Positions 26,685 through 35,085 of a stretch of DNA of 64,000 bases are shown piece by piece (the first letter of the stretch is position 1; every line of letters starts with the position of its first letter). The position numbers and the translations under genes were made by a program. The notes below the pieces were generated by a model. That model was given only the letters and a program-made list of their open reading frames with translations. It did no database searches and was not told where the DNA came from. The stretch is from positions 234,234-298,233 of the forward strand of contig NZ_MVBC01000007.1 in NCBI RefSeq assembly GCF_002007105.1. The letters run 5' to 3'. The stretch comes from Hymenobacter sp. CRA2 (GTDB lineage Bacteria > Bacteroidota > Bacteroidia > Cytophagales > Hymenobacteraceae).

Positions 26685-29600
26685 ATGAAGCACGCATTTA
26701 CGCGTTTGCGCTGGCCTTACCCTGCGGTTCAATGGCTAACACTCTTGTTGATGCTCTGTGCACCGCTGATGGGGTGGGGGCAGACACCAGCAAGTATTCT
26801 TGGGGCTACATATAATGAGGATTTCAATACACTTGCCTCATCAGGAACAAGTAGCAGTGTGCCTGCAGGTTGGGCGTTTGTTGAAACCGGTAGCAACGCC
26901 AACACAACGTATGCCGCCGATGCCGGTGGTGGCAACGGCGGCAATACTTACAGCTACGGAACGGGTAGCACGCCCGAGCGTGCTTTCGGCGGTCTACGAA
27001 GCAACAATGCCGTACCAATTATTGGCGCAGCATTTACCAATAACACAGGGCAAACCATTACTTCGCTGAATATTGCTTACGTAGGTGAAGAGTGGCGGCT
27101 CGGCACGGCAGGTCGTACAGATCAGCTAGACTTTCAATATAGCATCAACGCGACCAGCCTTAGCTCAGGTACTTGGGTTGACGTCAATCAACTAGATTTC
27201 ATCACGCCTAATACAGCGACACCTATAAATGCTAAGGATGGCAATATCCCTGCAAACCGCACGAGCATTTCCTATACCATTACCGGATTGAACATTGAAG
27301 CGGGGGCTACAATCAGAATTCGTTGGACTGACCTTGACGCAAGTGGCGCCGACGATGGCTTGGCGATAGATGATTTCTCGCTGACTCCCAATCCACTATC
27401 GACTACCCCCACTCTCACCAACCTTAGCCCGAACGTCGGGCCGATAGGCACCAGCGTCGCCATCACGGGTACGAACCTGACCGGCGCGACGGGCGTGAGC
27501 TTCAACGGCACGGCCGCCACGAGCTTCACGGTCAACTCGGCCACGAGCATTACCGCCACGGTGCCTGCCGGCGCTACCACCGGCACCGTAAGCGTAACTA
27601 CGCCCGGGGGCACGGCCACCGGCCCTACGTTTACTGTGGGGGCCCTGCCCAACCCCGAAATCAACGTGCAGCAAGCCGGTAACAACGTAACCAGCGGCAG
27701 CACCTTCAGCGGTTTTGCCGCCACCACCATCGGCAGCTCGGCCGCCGCGCTGACGTTTACCATCCAGAACACCAGCGCCACCGATGCCCTCACGCTGGGC
27801 GCTTTCACCTTCACCGGGCCCTTCGCGCTGAGTGGTACGGCGCCCACGACGGTAGCTGCCGGCGGGGCCGTTACGTTCGATGTGGTTTTTGCGCCCACGC
27901 AGAGCGGGGCCAATACCGGCTCGGTGAGCATCGCCAACAACGACCAGGACGAGAATCCGTACGTCGTCACCTTCTCGGGCATCGGCAACAACCCGGTGCC
28001 CACCATCACCACACTCTCGCCCAACTCGGCTATTACCGGCAGCACCATCTCCTCGCTGACCATCACCGGCACCAATTTCGTGAGCGGGGCCACGGTGAAT
28101 TTCGCCGGCACCAGCTACCCCACCACCTCGCAGACGGGCACCCAAATTACCGTGGCGGGCGTGGCCGTGCCCACCACGGCCGGCCCTTACGACGTGGTAG
28201 TAATCAACCCGGCACCGAGCGCCGGACAGTCGGTCGCAGCCACGTTTACGGCCGAGGCACCCTTTTCGGGGCTGATTGAGGACTTTGAAACCTCGCTCAG
28301 CAAGACCGTCTACAACACGGGTTCGTTGGCGCTGACCAGCGGCAGCTGGACCTTTGACGAAGCCGCGCTAGGCGCCCTAGCCAATGATAAAAAGAACGGC
28401 AGCAAGTCGGCCCGCCTGCGCGGCGGGAGCATCTACATGAACTTTGACAAGCCGAACGGCGCCGGGACGATAACCGTGCAGGCCGCCCGTTACGGAACCG
28501 ACGCTGCCAGCTCGTTCGTGGTGGAGGTATCGAACGACGGCGGCGCCAGCTTTACGGCGTACACCAGCGCTGTCACGCCCGTTACGGCCACGCTGACGGG
28601 CTACACCTTTACGGCCGACGTCAACGGGGCCGTGCGCATCCGCATCCGCCACGTGGGCGGCTCCGTCGGCAACGACCCGCGCTTAAACATCGACGATGTA
28701 TCTATCTCGGATTACGTGCCCACCGGCCCGGAAATCACCGTCAAGCAGGACCCAAGCACCAACGTCAACACCGGCGGGACGGTTAGCGTAGCCACGACGG
28801 CCGTTGGCGGCATCCCCACCGATGTGGCCTTCACCATCACCAACGACGGTGTGCAGCCCCTGACGCTGGGCACCATCACCGCAGCCAACGCCGAGTTTAG
28901 CCTCACCGGCTCCGACCCTTCCAACACCACGCTGGCGGCCAACGGCGGCACGGCGAACTTCACGGTGCGCTTCGCGCCGGCCGGAGCCGGTACGCGAACC
29001 GGCTCCATCAGCATCCCCAACAATGACGTCACCGGCAACGAAGACCCCTTCGTCATCAACCTGAGCGGCAGCGCTACGGCCGTGTACTACGCCAAGGCTA
29101 CCGGCCTGCTCAACAACCCCGCTACGTTCGGGGTGAACCCCGACGGTACGGGCCTGGAGCCCACGAGCTTCACCGCCGCCGGGCAGCTATTTACGGTGAC
29201 GGGCACGGGCCGCACCCTGGCCGCCAACCTGACCATTTCGGGCACTGGCTCCCGGCTGGTAGTGGCCCCGAACGCCGAGCTGATCATCCCGAGCGGCTTC
29301 AACTACACCGGCCCGCTCGACCTGGGCGCCGGCAGCACGCTGGTAGTGCAGAACAACACCCTGGCCTACACCCTGGGCACCGTCGACGCCACCAGCACCG
29401 TTGATTATGCTCAGAGCGGCACCTTCGCGGTGCCCGCCAGCCGCACTCCGAACGGCGGCTACGGCAACCTCAAGCTCACCAACGGCACCAAGACCCTGCC
29501 CACCGGCTCCACCACCATCCGCGGCAACTTCACCGTGGAAAACGTGACGGGCTTCAACGGCTTCGCCGGCAACAGCGCCTCGACTTACACGACGCTGAGC

Positions 29601-31397
29601 CTGGAGGGCAACCTGACCCTGCTCGGCACCGTGACTCACGGCCCCACCGGCAACGGCTACACCCTGTTGCTCGACGGCACGAGCCCGCAGACGCTGACCG
29701 GCAACGGCAACGTCATCAGCCTGTTCCGCCTCACCAACAACAACGTGGCCGGCGCTTCGCTGGCGGCAGGCGGGACCGATATGCGCCTTGGCAATAGCAG
29801 CACCGGGGGCCTGACGCAAAGCGCGGGTACGACCCTGGCCCTCAACGGCAATACCGTTACCGTGGCCGAGAACGGCGTGTTCAGCGGCACCGGCACGCTC
29901 ACGGCGGCCTCCACGGCTACGCTGGCCGTTGCCAAAACCGGCAATGCCGACCCCGGCAACGTGTACTTCGGGACGGGCGAGACGCTCGGCACGCTGACCC
30001 TGAATGCCACCGGCAGCGGCGACGAACTGACCCTGGGTAGCAACGTGACCGTGAACAACCTCAACCTCACGGACGGTGTGCTGGCCCTCAACGGCAAAGC
30101 CCTGACCCTCAACGGCCCGGTAACGACGACCACGGCTGCCCAGCTGCGGGGCGGCACTGGCAGCTCCCTGATCTTTACCGGCACCGGCAGCATCGGTGCC
30201 CTTGATTTTGCCACCGGTACGGCCACGCTGAGCGCCCTCGTCCTGAACCGCGACGCGAACGTGACCGTGGCGCTGAGCGACGTTCTGACCGTCACCAACG
30301 CTACGCTGATCCGTGGCTCCTTGTTCTTCACCCCGACCACGCGCCTGGTGGTAACGGGCACGCTCACGGGAGGCTCCGCCGACAGCTACGTGAATGCCCT
30401 TACCCTGCAGGCCGGGGCCAATGCCGCCGCGGCCACGCTCAGCTACCCGCTGGGTGGTGCCCTGGGCTTTTACCGCCCGCTCACGCTGGACCTGGCCCAA
30501 ACAACCAGCGCGGCCGTTACCGGCTATACGGCCCGCATCGTGGAGCAGTCGGCTAACCCGCGCGGGGTAACGGCGCCGCTCACCAACGTGTCGGCCATCC
30601 GCTACTTTGCCCTCAACAAGGAAAACGGCGGCGGTGGCTTTACCAGCGGCACCCTCACGCTGACCTTCGGCACGGACGACGGCGCAAACGACCAGAGCAC
30701 GCTGCGCCTGGCCGCTTCCTCCGGCGGCGCGGCCTTCGCCGATCTGGGCACGCCCACCATCACGGGCACCTTCCCCAGCTCCGGTTTCGCCACCGGCACC
30801 ATCACTGCCAGTCTGAGCAGCCTCCCGGCCGATGTGGCGCTGGCTACGTCCGCCACCGCTGACGGCGCCAATCCCTTGCCCGTGACGCTGGTAGAGTTTA
30901 CGGCCCGCCCGCAGGGCCACGGCGCGCTGCTGCGCTGGACCACCGCCCAGGAGAAAAACAACGCCCGCTTTGAGGTGCAGCGCAGCGCCGACGGCCGCGA
31001 GTTCCGCACCATAGGCTCAGTAGCCGGATCGGGCAACAGCACGGTAGCCCACACGTATGCGCTGGTTGACCCCGAACTGGCGGCCGGTACGTGGTACTAC
31101 CGCCTGCGTCAGGTCGACTTCGACGGTACGGCTACGCTTTCGGACGTGGCGACGCTCAGCAAGCTAGCGGCGCAAACGGCTTCTGTATACCCCAACCCGG
31201 CCCGCAACCGCGTGTACATAGCCGTGGAGGGTGCTGCCCAGTGGGTGATTACCGATATGCTCGGCCGGACGGTGCTCGAAGGCCACCGCTACCCCACCGA
31301 TGGAATCGACATCAGCCAGCTGCCGGCTGGCTCGTACCAGATTCATGTAACTACCGGCGCTCAGCGCCTGCGCCAACAGCTGATCAAGGCTAATTAG
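26685..31397 (+). CDS. Giant T9SS-sorted multidomain surface protein
   Basis: The 1570-residue product has a signal peptide (ends GWGQ) and an N-terminal beta-sandwich (about 40-235). It then has one type A TIG domain (about 242-318) very like those of the upstream gene, a choice-of-anchor D domain (about 322-434, PEINVQQAGNNV, FTIQNTSATDALTLGAF) and another IPT-like domain (about 436-530). Next are a jelly-roll-like segment, a second choice-of-anchor D domain (about 682-798) and about 600 residues of Gly/Thr/Asn-rich short strands. The LPVTLVEFTARPQGHGALLR module (about 1398) and a type A sorting domain (about 1500-1570, VYPNPARNRVYIAVEG) close it. It is followed by its own terminator. An adhesive or matrix role is inferred. 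Confidence 0.9.
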   Translation: MKHAFTRLRWPYPAVQWLTLLLMLCAPLMGWGQTPASILGATYNEDFNTLASSGTSSSVPAGWAFVETGSNANTTYAADAGGGNGGNTYSYGTGSTPERAFGGLRSNNAVPIIGAAFTNNTGQTITSLNIAYVGEEWRLGTAGRTDQLDFQYSINATSLSSGTWVDVNQLDFITPNTATPINAKDGNIPANRTSISYTITGLNIEAGATIRIRWTDLDASGADDGLAIDDFSLTPNPLSTTPTLTNLSPNVGPIGTSVAITGTNLTGATGVSFNGTAATSFTVNSATSITATVPAGATTGTVSVTTPGGTATGPTFTVGALPNPEINVQQAGNNVTSGSTFSGFAATTIGSSAAALTFTIQNTSATDALTLGAFTFTGPFALSGTAPTTVAAGGAVTFDVVFAPTQSGANTGSVSIANNDQDENPYVVTFSGIGNNPVPTITTLSPNSAITGSTISSLTITGTNFVSGATVNFAGTSYPTTSQTGTQITVAGVAVPTTAGPYDVVVINPAPSAGQSVAATFTAEAPFSGLIEDFETSLSKTVYNTGSLALTSGSWTFDEAALGALANDKKNGSKSARLRGGSIYMNFDKPNGAGTITVQAARYGTDAASSFVVEVSNDGGASFTAYTSAVTPVTATLTGYTFTADVNGAVRIRIRHVGGSVGNDPRLNIDDVSISDYVPTGPEITVKQDPSTNVNTGGTVSVATTAVGGIPTDVAFTITNDGVQPLTLGTITAANAEFSLTGSDPSNTTLAANGGTANFTVRFAPAGAGTRTGSISIPNNDVTGNEDPFVINLSGSATAVYYAKATGLLNNPATFGVNPDGTGLEPTSFTAAGQLFTVTGTGRTLAANLTISGTGSRLVVAPNAELIIPSGFNYTGPLDLGAGSTLVVQNNTLAYTLGTVDATSTVDYAQSGTFAVPASRTPNGGYGNLKLTNGTKTLPTGSTTIRGNFTVENVTGFNGFAGNSASTYTTLSLEGNLTLLGTVTHGPTGNGYTLLLDGTSPQTLTGNGNVISLFRLTNNNVAGASLAAGGTDMRLGNSSTGGLTQSAGTTLALNGNTVTVAENGVFSGTGTLTAASTATLAVAKTGNADPGNVYFGTGETLGTLTLNATGSGDELTLGSNVTVNNLNLTDGVLALNGKALTLNGPVTTTTAAQLRGGTGSSLIFTGTGSIGALDFATGTATLSALVLNRDANVTVALSDVLTVTNATLIRGSLFFTPTTRLVVTGTLTGGSADSYVNALTLQAGANAAAATLSYPLGGALGFYRPLTLDLAQTTSAAVTGYTARIVEQSANPRGVTAPLTNVSAIRYFALNKENGGGGFTSGTLTLTFGTDDGANDQSTLRLAASSGGAAFADLGTPTITGTFPSSGFATGTITASLSSLPADVALATSATADGANPLPVTLVEFTARPQGHGALLRWTTAQEKNNARFEVQRSADGREFRTIGSVAGSGNSTVAHTYALVDPELAAGTWYYRLRQVDFDGTATLSDVATLSKLAAQTASVYPNPARNRVYIAVEGAAQWVITDMLGRTVLEGHRYPTDGIDISQLPAGSYQIHVTTGAQRLRQQLIKAN

Positions 31398-31423
31398 AAC
31401 AAGCTTTCTTGTTTGCCTCTTGC

Positions 31424-31455
31424 ACCGCCCGGGCTTTTAAGTCCGGGCGGTTTTG
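31424..31455 (+). terminator. Terminator after the giant T9SS cargo gene
   Basis: accgcccgg (31424-31432) pairs with ccgggcggt (31443-31451), followed by TTTTGTTT. Confidence 0.82.
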
Positions 31456-31600
31456 TTTATGGCTATATAAGGCTGTAATCCAGAGCTATATGAAGTTTTT
31501 GTTTTGTATGGATATTTATAATAAAATAAATATAAAATATGATTAAGTGTAAAATTGCTTCTATTTTCAGTTCAACACGCCACTTACTTCCTATTGCAGC

Positions 31601-32776
31601 ATGAAAAGCCGTACCAATACCTGCTTCAACAGACTCTTAATGGCCGGCACAGCCGCATACGCGATGCTGCAGTTTTCCACCGCAGCAGTCGCGCAGCGGG
31701 TGACGGTAATGAGTCAAAATTTCGACGGAGCCGTAGCTACCGACGCTACGATGACCTATACCGGCGCGACTCCTTCGGCCGGAGTCGGAATAGGTGGAAC
31801 CAGTGCCATCAACATTGAGAACATTACTGGCAACAACAACTCAAACCCGGTTACTGCTATTACCACTAGTCAAATACGTGTTACGGGTACCGCAGCAGCT
31901 TTTTTCAGGTTTAATCTCGCCAGTGTCACGTTAGGCAACGGAGGCTTAGATAACAATGGCTCCATATTGGTTACAGTCACACTTAACAACAATCAAGTAA
32001 CTACACTGCGTATTACCGGGGCCAATAACGGTTCGGCGGCGTGGGATTACAACACTGGCACCCTGACCCGCGCTATTACGGCACCGGGGGCTTCTCTTGC
32101 AGATGTAACTATCCTTAGCAACGGTAGCGCAGGCGTAGTAACCATCAACTTACCAACCGGAACATATAATTTTCAAGCGTCTATTCAGCTAACGGCTCCA
32201 GCCAAAACAGCGCTGCGGATTGATAATCTGGTGCTGGATGGGGGCGGACAACTCCTGCCCGTTGAGCTGGCTTCCTTCACCGGCATCCGCCAAACCAGCT
32301 CGGTACTGCTGAAGTGGACCACGGCTCAGGAGCTGAACAACGACCGTTTTGAGGTGCAGCGCTCCGCCGAGGGCCGCGACTACCAGACCATTGGCACGGT
32401 ACAAGGTAAAGGCACTACGTCGGTAGCCACGTCCTATTCCTTCGCCGACGCCCAGCCGCTGAGCGGCTCGAACTACTACCGCCTGCGCCAGGTCGATTTT
32501 GACGGTTCCGTCCACTACTCGCCCGTGGTTGTCGTGCAGGGCGGCAAGCGGCAGGTACTGCTGACACCCAACCCGGCCGTTAGCCAACTAGACGTGCGCT
32601 TCAGCGGCGAGGCCGTGCAGTGGCGCATCCTCAACCCAGTGGGTCAGGTACTGCGCAAAGGCGCCATTGCGGCCAACGCCACGCTCAATGTCTCCGACCT
32701 ACGTCCGGGTGCTTACTTCTTCGAGGCAACGGCCGATGGCCAACGCTCGGTGCAACGGTTCATCAAAGCTGAATAA
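31601..32776 (+). CDS. T9SS-sorted secreted protein (391 aa)
   Basis: The shortest of the three T9SS cargos. The signal peptide ends VAQ (about residue 31). Residues 32-218 form one beta-rich domain (VTVMSQNFDGAVATDATM, FFRFNLASVTLGNGGLDNNG, IDNLVLDGGG) resembling carbohydrate-binding-like jelly rolls, but I do not recognise it firmly. The pre-sorting module begins LPVELASFTGIRQTSSVLLK (about 219), with FEVQRSAEGRDYQTIG and YYRLRQVDFDGSVHYS. The sorting domain is about 310-391 (LTPNPAVSQLDVRFSG, PGAYFFEA, RFIKAE). Transcription probably starts in the AT-rich stretch 31460-31600, where no exact -7 box was found. Confidence 0.9.
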   Translation: MKSRTNTCFNRLLMAGTAAYAMLQFSTAAVAQRVTVMSQNFDGAVATDATMTYTGATPSAGVGIGGTSAINIENITGNNNSNPVTAITTSQIRVTGTAAAFFRFNLASVTLGNGGLDNNGSILVTVTLNNNQVTTLRITGANNGSAAWDYNTGTLTRAITAPGASLADVTILSNGSAGVVTINLPTGTYNFQASIQLTAPAKTALRIDNLVLDGGGQLLPVELASFTGIRQTSSVLLKWTTAQELNNDRFEVQRSAEGRDYQTIGTVQGKGTTSVATSYSFADAQPLSGSNYYRLRQVDFDGSVHYSPVVVVQGGKRQVLLTPNPAVSQLDVRFSGEAVQWRILNPVGQVLRKGAIAANATLNVSDLRPGAYFFEATADGQRSVQRFIKAE

Positions 32777-32797
32777 AGGCCCACGCAACGTGGTGCT

Positions 32798-32840
32798 CAA
32801 ACAACAAAGCCTTGCCAGCGCGGCAAGGCTTTGTTGTTTG
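32798..32840. terminator. Bidirectional terminator between convergent genes
   Basis: A 19-bp perfect stem (32798-32816 with 32822-32840) closes a 5-base loop and is flanked by A-rich and T-rich ends. It serves the T9SS gene upstream and the minus-strand gene that ends at 32878. Confidence 0.88.
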
Positions 32841-32877
32841 AACGGTTTCAGACGACCCAATCAGCAGTTAGTGGCGT

Positions 32878-33507
32878 TTAGCCCCGCTCGGTGCGCGCTG
32901 CTGCGCGAAAGCGCTGCCAAAGCTCGGGTTCGTCCTGCTCGTAAATGCGGAAGAACGTGCGCAACGAGGCCACTGCACGGGCATTCTGCTTGAGCAAGCG
33001 CTCTAGGCTATTAGCCGGGCTGTTCTCCCCACTGGCTGCGAGGTTGCGGCGCAGCTCGCTGAGCAGGCTTTGGGCTTGTTGGTAATGTTCCTTAGTAAAG
33101 CGGCGCTGCGCCAGGGCTGCGGCGCGTTCGGGCGCTAAGCTGAGCAACCGGCGGGCTTCCTCCACCAAGGCTTGGTCGGAAAGCTTACGCAACCCGTTCG
33201 CGCGGCCGGCCAGCGCGGCCAAACGTGGATCTTTGGCGCTGGTAGCCAAGGCGCGCATAGCTACCGAAAAGCGCTGCAGCAGCAAAGTCAGCTGCCGGCG
33301 TACGCCAACGGGGCGGGCGGTTGTTGGCGACGCAGATGCCTCGCCTTGCGCGGCCAGTTCCTGCGCCTGCGCTAATGCAGCGCTCAATTGCTGGCGCAGG
33401 GGCGCTACGTCGGCTTCAATATCAGTGTAATGGGCGGTTTCGGCGGCCAGAAAGGCGCTAACTGCTTCATCGCGGCGCAGGCGCGCTTGGATCAGAGTAT
33501 TCTTCAT
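32878..33507 (-). CDS. Hypothetical protein (209 aa, helical)
   Basis: The 209-residue product has no signal peptide or membrane segment and is almost wholly helical and rich in Ala, Leu, Arg and Gln. The first half is coiled-coil-like (MKNTLIQARLRRDEAVSAFL, LRQQLSAALAQAQELAAQGE), then a Ser/Pro/Thr-rich linker (SASPTTARP) and a second helical half (KEHYQQAQSLLSELRRNLAA, ASLRTFFRIYEQDEPELWQR). I do not recognise the family. It stands alone between the T9SS cargo block and the isc operon. Confidence 0.7.
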   Translation of the reverse strand: MKNTLIQARLRRDEAVSAFLAAETAHYTDIEADVAPLRQQLSAALAQAQELAAQGEASASPTTARPVGVRRQLTLLLQRFSVAMRALATSAKDPRLAALAGRANGLRKLSDQALVEEARRLLSLAPERAAALAQRRFTKEHYQQAQSLLSELRRNLAASGENSPANSLERLLKQNARAVASLRTFFRIYEQDEPELWQRFRAAARTERG

Positions 33508-33606
33508 TGCGCGGAGCTAATGACTGGGGAAAGAAGCACGCAAGGTACTAATAACCCGATTAGGCCCGCCAGTTAGAACGATAAGCTCCAATTGAGCAGA
33601 AAACAA

Positions 33607-33639
33607 ACAAGCCCTCCGCCGCTGGGCAGGAGGGCTTGT
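33607..33639 (-). terminator. Terminator of the isc operon
   Basis: acaagccctcc (33607-33617) pairs with ggagggcttgt (33629-33639). On the minus strand the stem is followed by TTGTTTTC. It lies 23 bases after the last isc gene. Confidence 0.8.
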
Positions 33640-33661
33640 CATGAAGTCGTTGGCAAAACGG

Positions 33662-33988
33662 TTATACCGAGAAACTTTCGCCGCAGCCGCAGGTGCGCGA
33701 AGCGTTGGGGTTGTTGAAGAAGAAGCCCTTGCCGTTGAGGCCGTCCGAAAAGTCCAACTCGGTACCAGCCAGGTACAGGAAGCTCTTCATGTCGACCACC
33801 ACGCGCACGCCCTTATCCTCAAACTCCTGGTCCATGGGCTTCACCTCGTCGTCGAAGTCGAGCTTGTAGCTCAGGCCCGAGCAGCCGCCGCCGGCCACCG
33901 AGGCACGCAGGCGGAAAGCGTCGGTAAGGCCCGCGTCCTGGCGCAGGGCAGCTACTTTCTCTTTGGCCTTGTCAGAAACGGTAATCAT
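33662..33988 (-). CDS. A-type iron-sulfur carrier (HesB/IscA family)
   Basis: Cytosolic carrier passing Fe-S clusters from the scaffold to target enzymes. The 108 residues fit. The three family cysteines are present: Cys36 in VAGGGCSGLSYKL, and Cys100 and Cys102 in the C-terminal SRTCGCGESF. SDGLNGKGFFFNNPNA also matches the family. It is last in the isc operon, 73 bases after the hypothetical gene, with a hairpin-forming spacer between. Confidence 0.95.
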   Translation of the reverse strand: MITVSDKAKEKVAALRQDAGLTDAFRLRASVAGGGCSGLSYKLDFDDEVKPMDQEFEDKGVRVVVDMKSFLYLAGTELDFSDGLNGKGFFFNNPNASRTCGCGESFSV

Positions 33989-34061
33989 GTCGCTTGTCAG
34001 TTGTCGGTTGCCAGTTGTCAGGCGGGCACGTCAGCAGCGCGTCCTGTCTGATAACAAACAA
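33989..34061. repeat. isc spacer element 1 (degenerate repeats, imperfect hairpin)
   Basis: One arm is a string of degenerate words (gtcagttgtcggttgccag, then ttgtcagg). The other, cctgtctgataacaaacaac (34045-34064), is its imperfect inverted copy. The element fills the whole spacer and overlaps the first bases of the neighbouring stop region. Confidence 0.5.
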
Positions 34062-34469
34062 CTAGGAAGAAGGATTCAGCACGACGCTAAACACGGTGAT
34101 GGTGTTCAGGTCGCGGCCGTAGTAAAGTTTGTCGAGGGCTTCGTAGGCGTTGTGGGCGCGGAAGTAGGAGGTTTGCAGCTCCTTGCCACCACGAGCCCGC
34201 CACTGAATGGTGTAGGAAGCTTCGCTGTCGCGCGAGCTTTGCACGTAGCCGAGCATCTTGCGCAGCGCATCCAGCTTGTCGTAGCCCAGCTCGTAGCGAA
34301 ACAGAAAACTCTGCTGGTGACGCGGATTCACGGTAATCAAATCCAGCCGCGTTTGTCCGTCGATCTGCCGGAAATCAAACACCAGCTGATCGGCCGGCAA
34401 ACCCAGAGCTTCGGCAATTTGCCGCTGAATGCGCGCACTCTCTACGTGCACGTCGGAGGAAACTTCCAT
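34062..34469 (-). CDS. Conserved-looking hypothetical protein inside the isc operon
   Basis: The 135-residue product starts MEVSSDVHVESARIQRQIAE and has no signal peptide. It alternates helices and strands (VFDFRQIDGQTRLDLITVNP, FLFRYELGYDKLDALRKMLG, SYTIQWRARG, FRAHNAYEALDKLYYGRDLN) and ends in a hydrophobic strand (TITVFSVVLNPSS). It has no Cys, so it is not itself a cluster ligand. Its place between iscU and the A-type carrier on the same strand suggests a helper or unrelated hitchhiker in the operon. The family is not recognised. Confidence 0.75.
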   Translation of the reverse strand: MEVSSDVHVESARIQRQIAEALGLPADQLVFDFRQIDGQTRLDLITVNPRHQQSFLFRYELGYDKLDALRKMLGYVQSSRDSEASYTIQWRARGGKELQTSYFRAHNAYEALDKLYYGRDLNTITVFSVVLNPSS

Positions 34470-34475
34470 TCGGTA

Positions 34476-34545
34476 TAGAAGTGAGCAGTCAGAACTTAGA
34501 AGTGAGAAATCAGCCCCGTATTCGGAGTCTGACTGCTCACTTCTA
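34476..34545. repeat. isc spacer element 2 (18-bp inverted repeat)
   Basis: tagaagtgagcagtcaga (34476-34493) is perfectly inverted at 34528-34545, with a 34-base middle. The words agaagtgag and cagtcaga/cagaactt recur degenerately within the left half. Confidence 0.75.
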
Positions 34546-34560
34546 CGCTCTCAGTTCTAC

Positions 34561-34977
34561 TTAGTGGTGCGACTTGGCAGCTTCCAGCTCCGGCAGACCG
34601 TTTTTCACGCGGTAGTCGTTGATGGCAGCCTTGATGGCGTCTTCAGCCAGCACCGAGCAGTGGATTTTAACGGGCGGCAGGGCCAGCTCCTCCACAATCT
34701 CCATGTTGTCGATGTTCAATGCCTCGTCCACCGATTTGCCCTTCAGCCACTCGGTAGCGAGCGACGAGGAAGCAATGGCCGAGCCGCAACCGAAGGTCTT
34801 GAACTTGGCATCGGTGATGACGTTGGTGGTTTCGTCCACCTCGATCTGCAGGCGCATTACGTCGCCGCACTCAGGAGCGCCGACCAGGCCGGTGCCCACG
34901 TTTTTCTTGCTCTTGTCCAGCGTGCCCACGTTGCGCGGGTTGCTGTAGTGGTCGATTACTTTATCGGAGTAAGCCAT
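34561..34977 (-). CDS. iscU: Iron-sulfur cluster scaffold IscU
   Basis: Scaffold on which IscS builds [2Fe-2S] clusters. The 138 residues include the N-terminal SDKVIDHYSNPRNVGTLD signature, the three ligand cysteines Cys37 (GAPECGDVM), Cys64 (FGCGSAIASSS) and Cys107 (LPPVKIHCSVLAEDAI), and the conserved LPPVK motif recognised by HscA in proteobacteria. I start at the ATG at 34977. It follows iscS after 108 bases that contain a hairpin. Confidence 0.97.
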   Translation of the reverse strand: MAYSDKVIDHYSNPRNVGTLDKSKKNVGTGLVGAPECGDVMRLQIEVDETTNVITDAKFKTFGCGSAIASSSLATEWLKGKSVDEALNIDNMEIVEELALPPVKIHCSVLAEDAIKAAINDYRVKNGLPELEAAKSHH

Positions 34978-34990
34978 GACGGACTTAAGG

Positions 34991-35064
34991 GTTTGAGAGT
35001 TTATGAGTTTGGGAGTTTTTGAGTTTAAGAGTTGAGGACCTAAATCCCTCATAAACTCTCAAAC
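34991..35064. repeat. isc spacer element 3 (17-bp inverted repeat)
   Basis: gtttgagagtttatgag (34991-35007) is perfectly inverted at 35048-35064. The 40-base middle consists of further degenerate gagttt words. It fills most of the iscS-iscU spacer. Confidence 0.78.
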
Positions 35065-35085
35065 TCATTAACTCGCTAACTGGTC

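Noticed and set aside
29187..30920. Minus-strand 577-codon frame in the giant T9SS gene
   Set aside because: Shadow of the repetitive Gly/Thr/Asn-rich coding region; no start signal and no recognisable domain.
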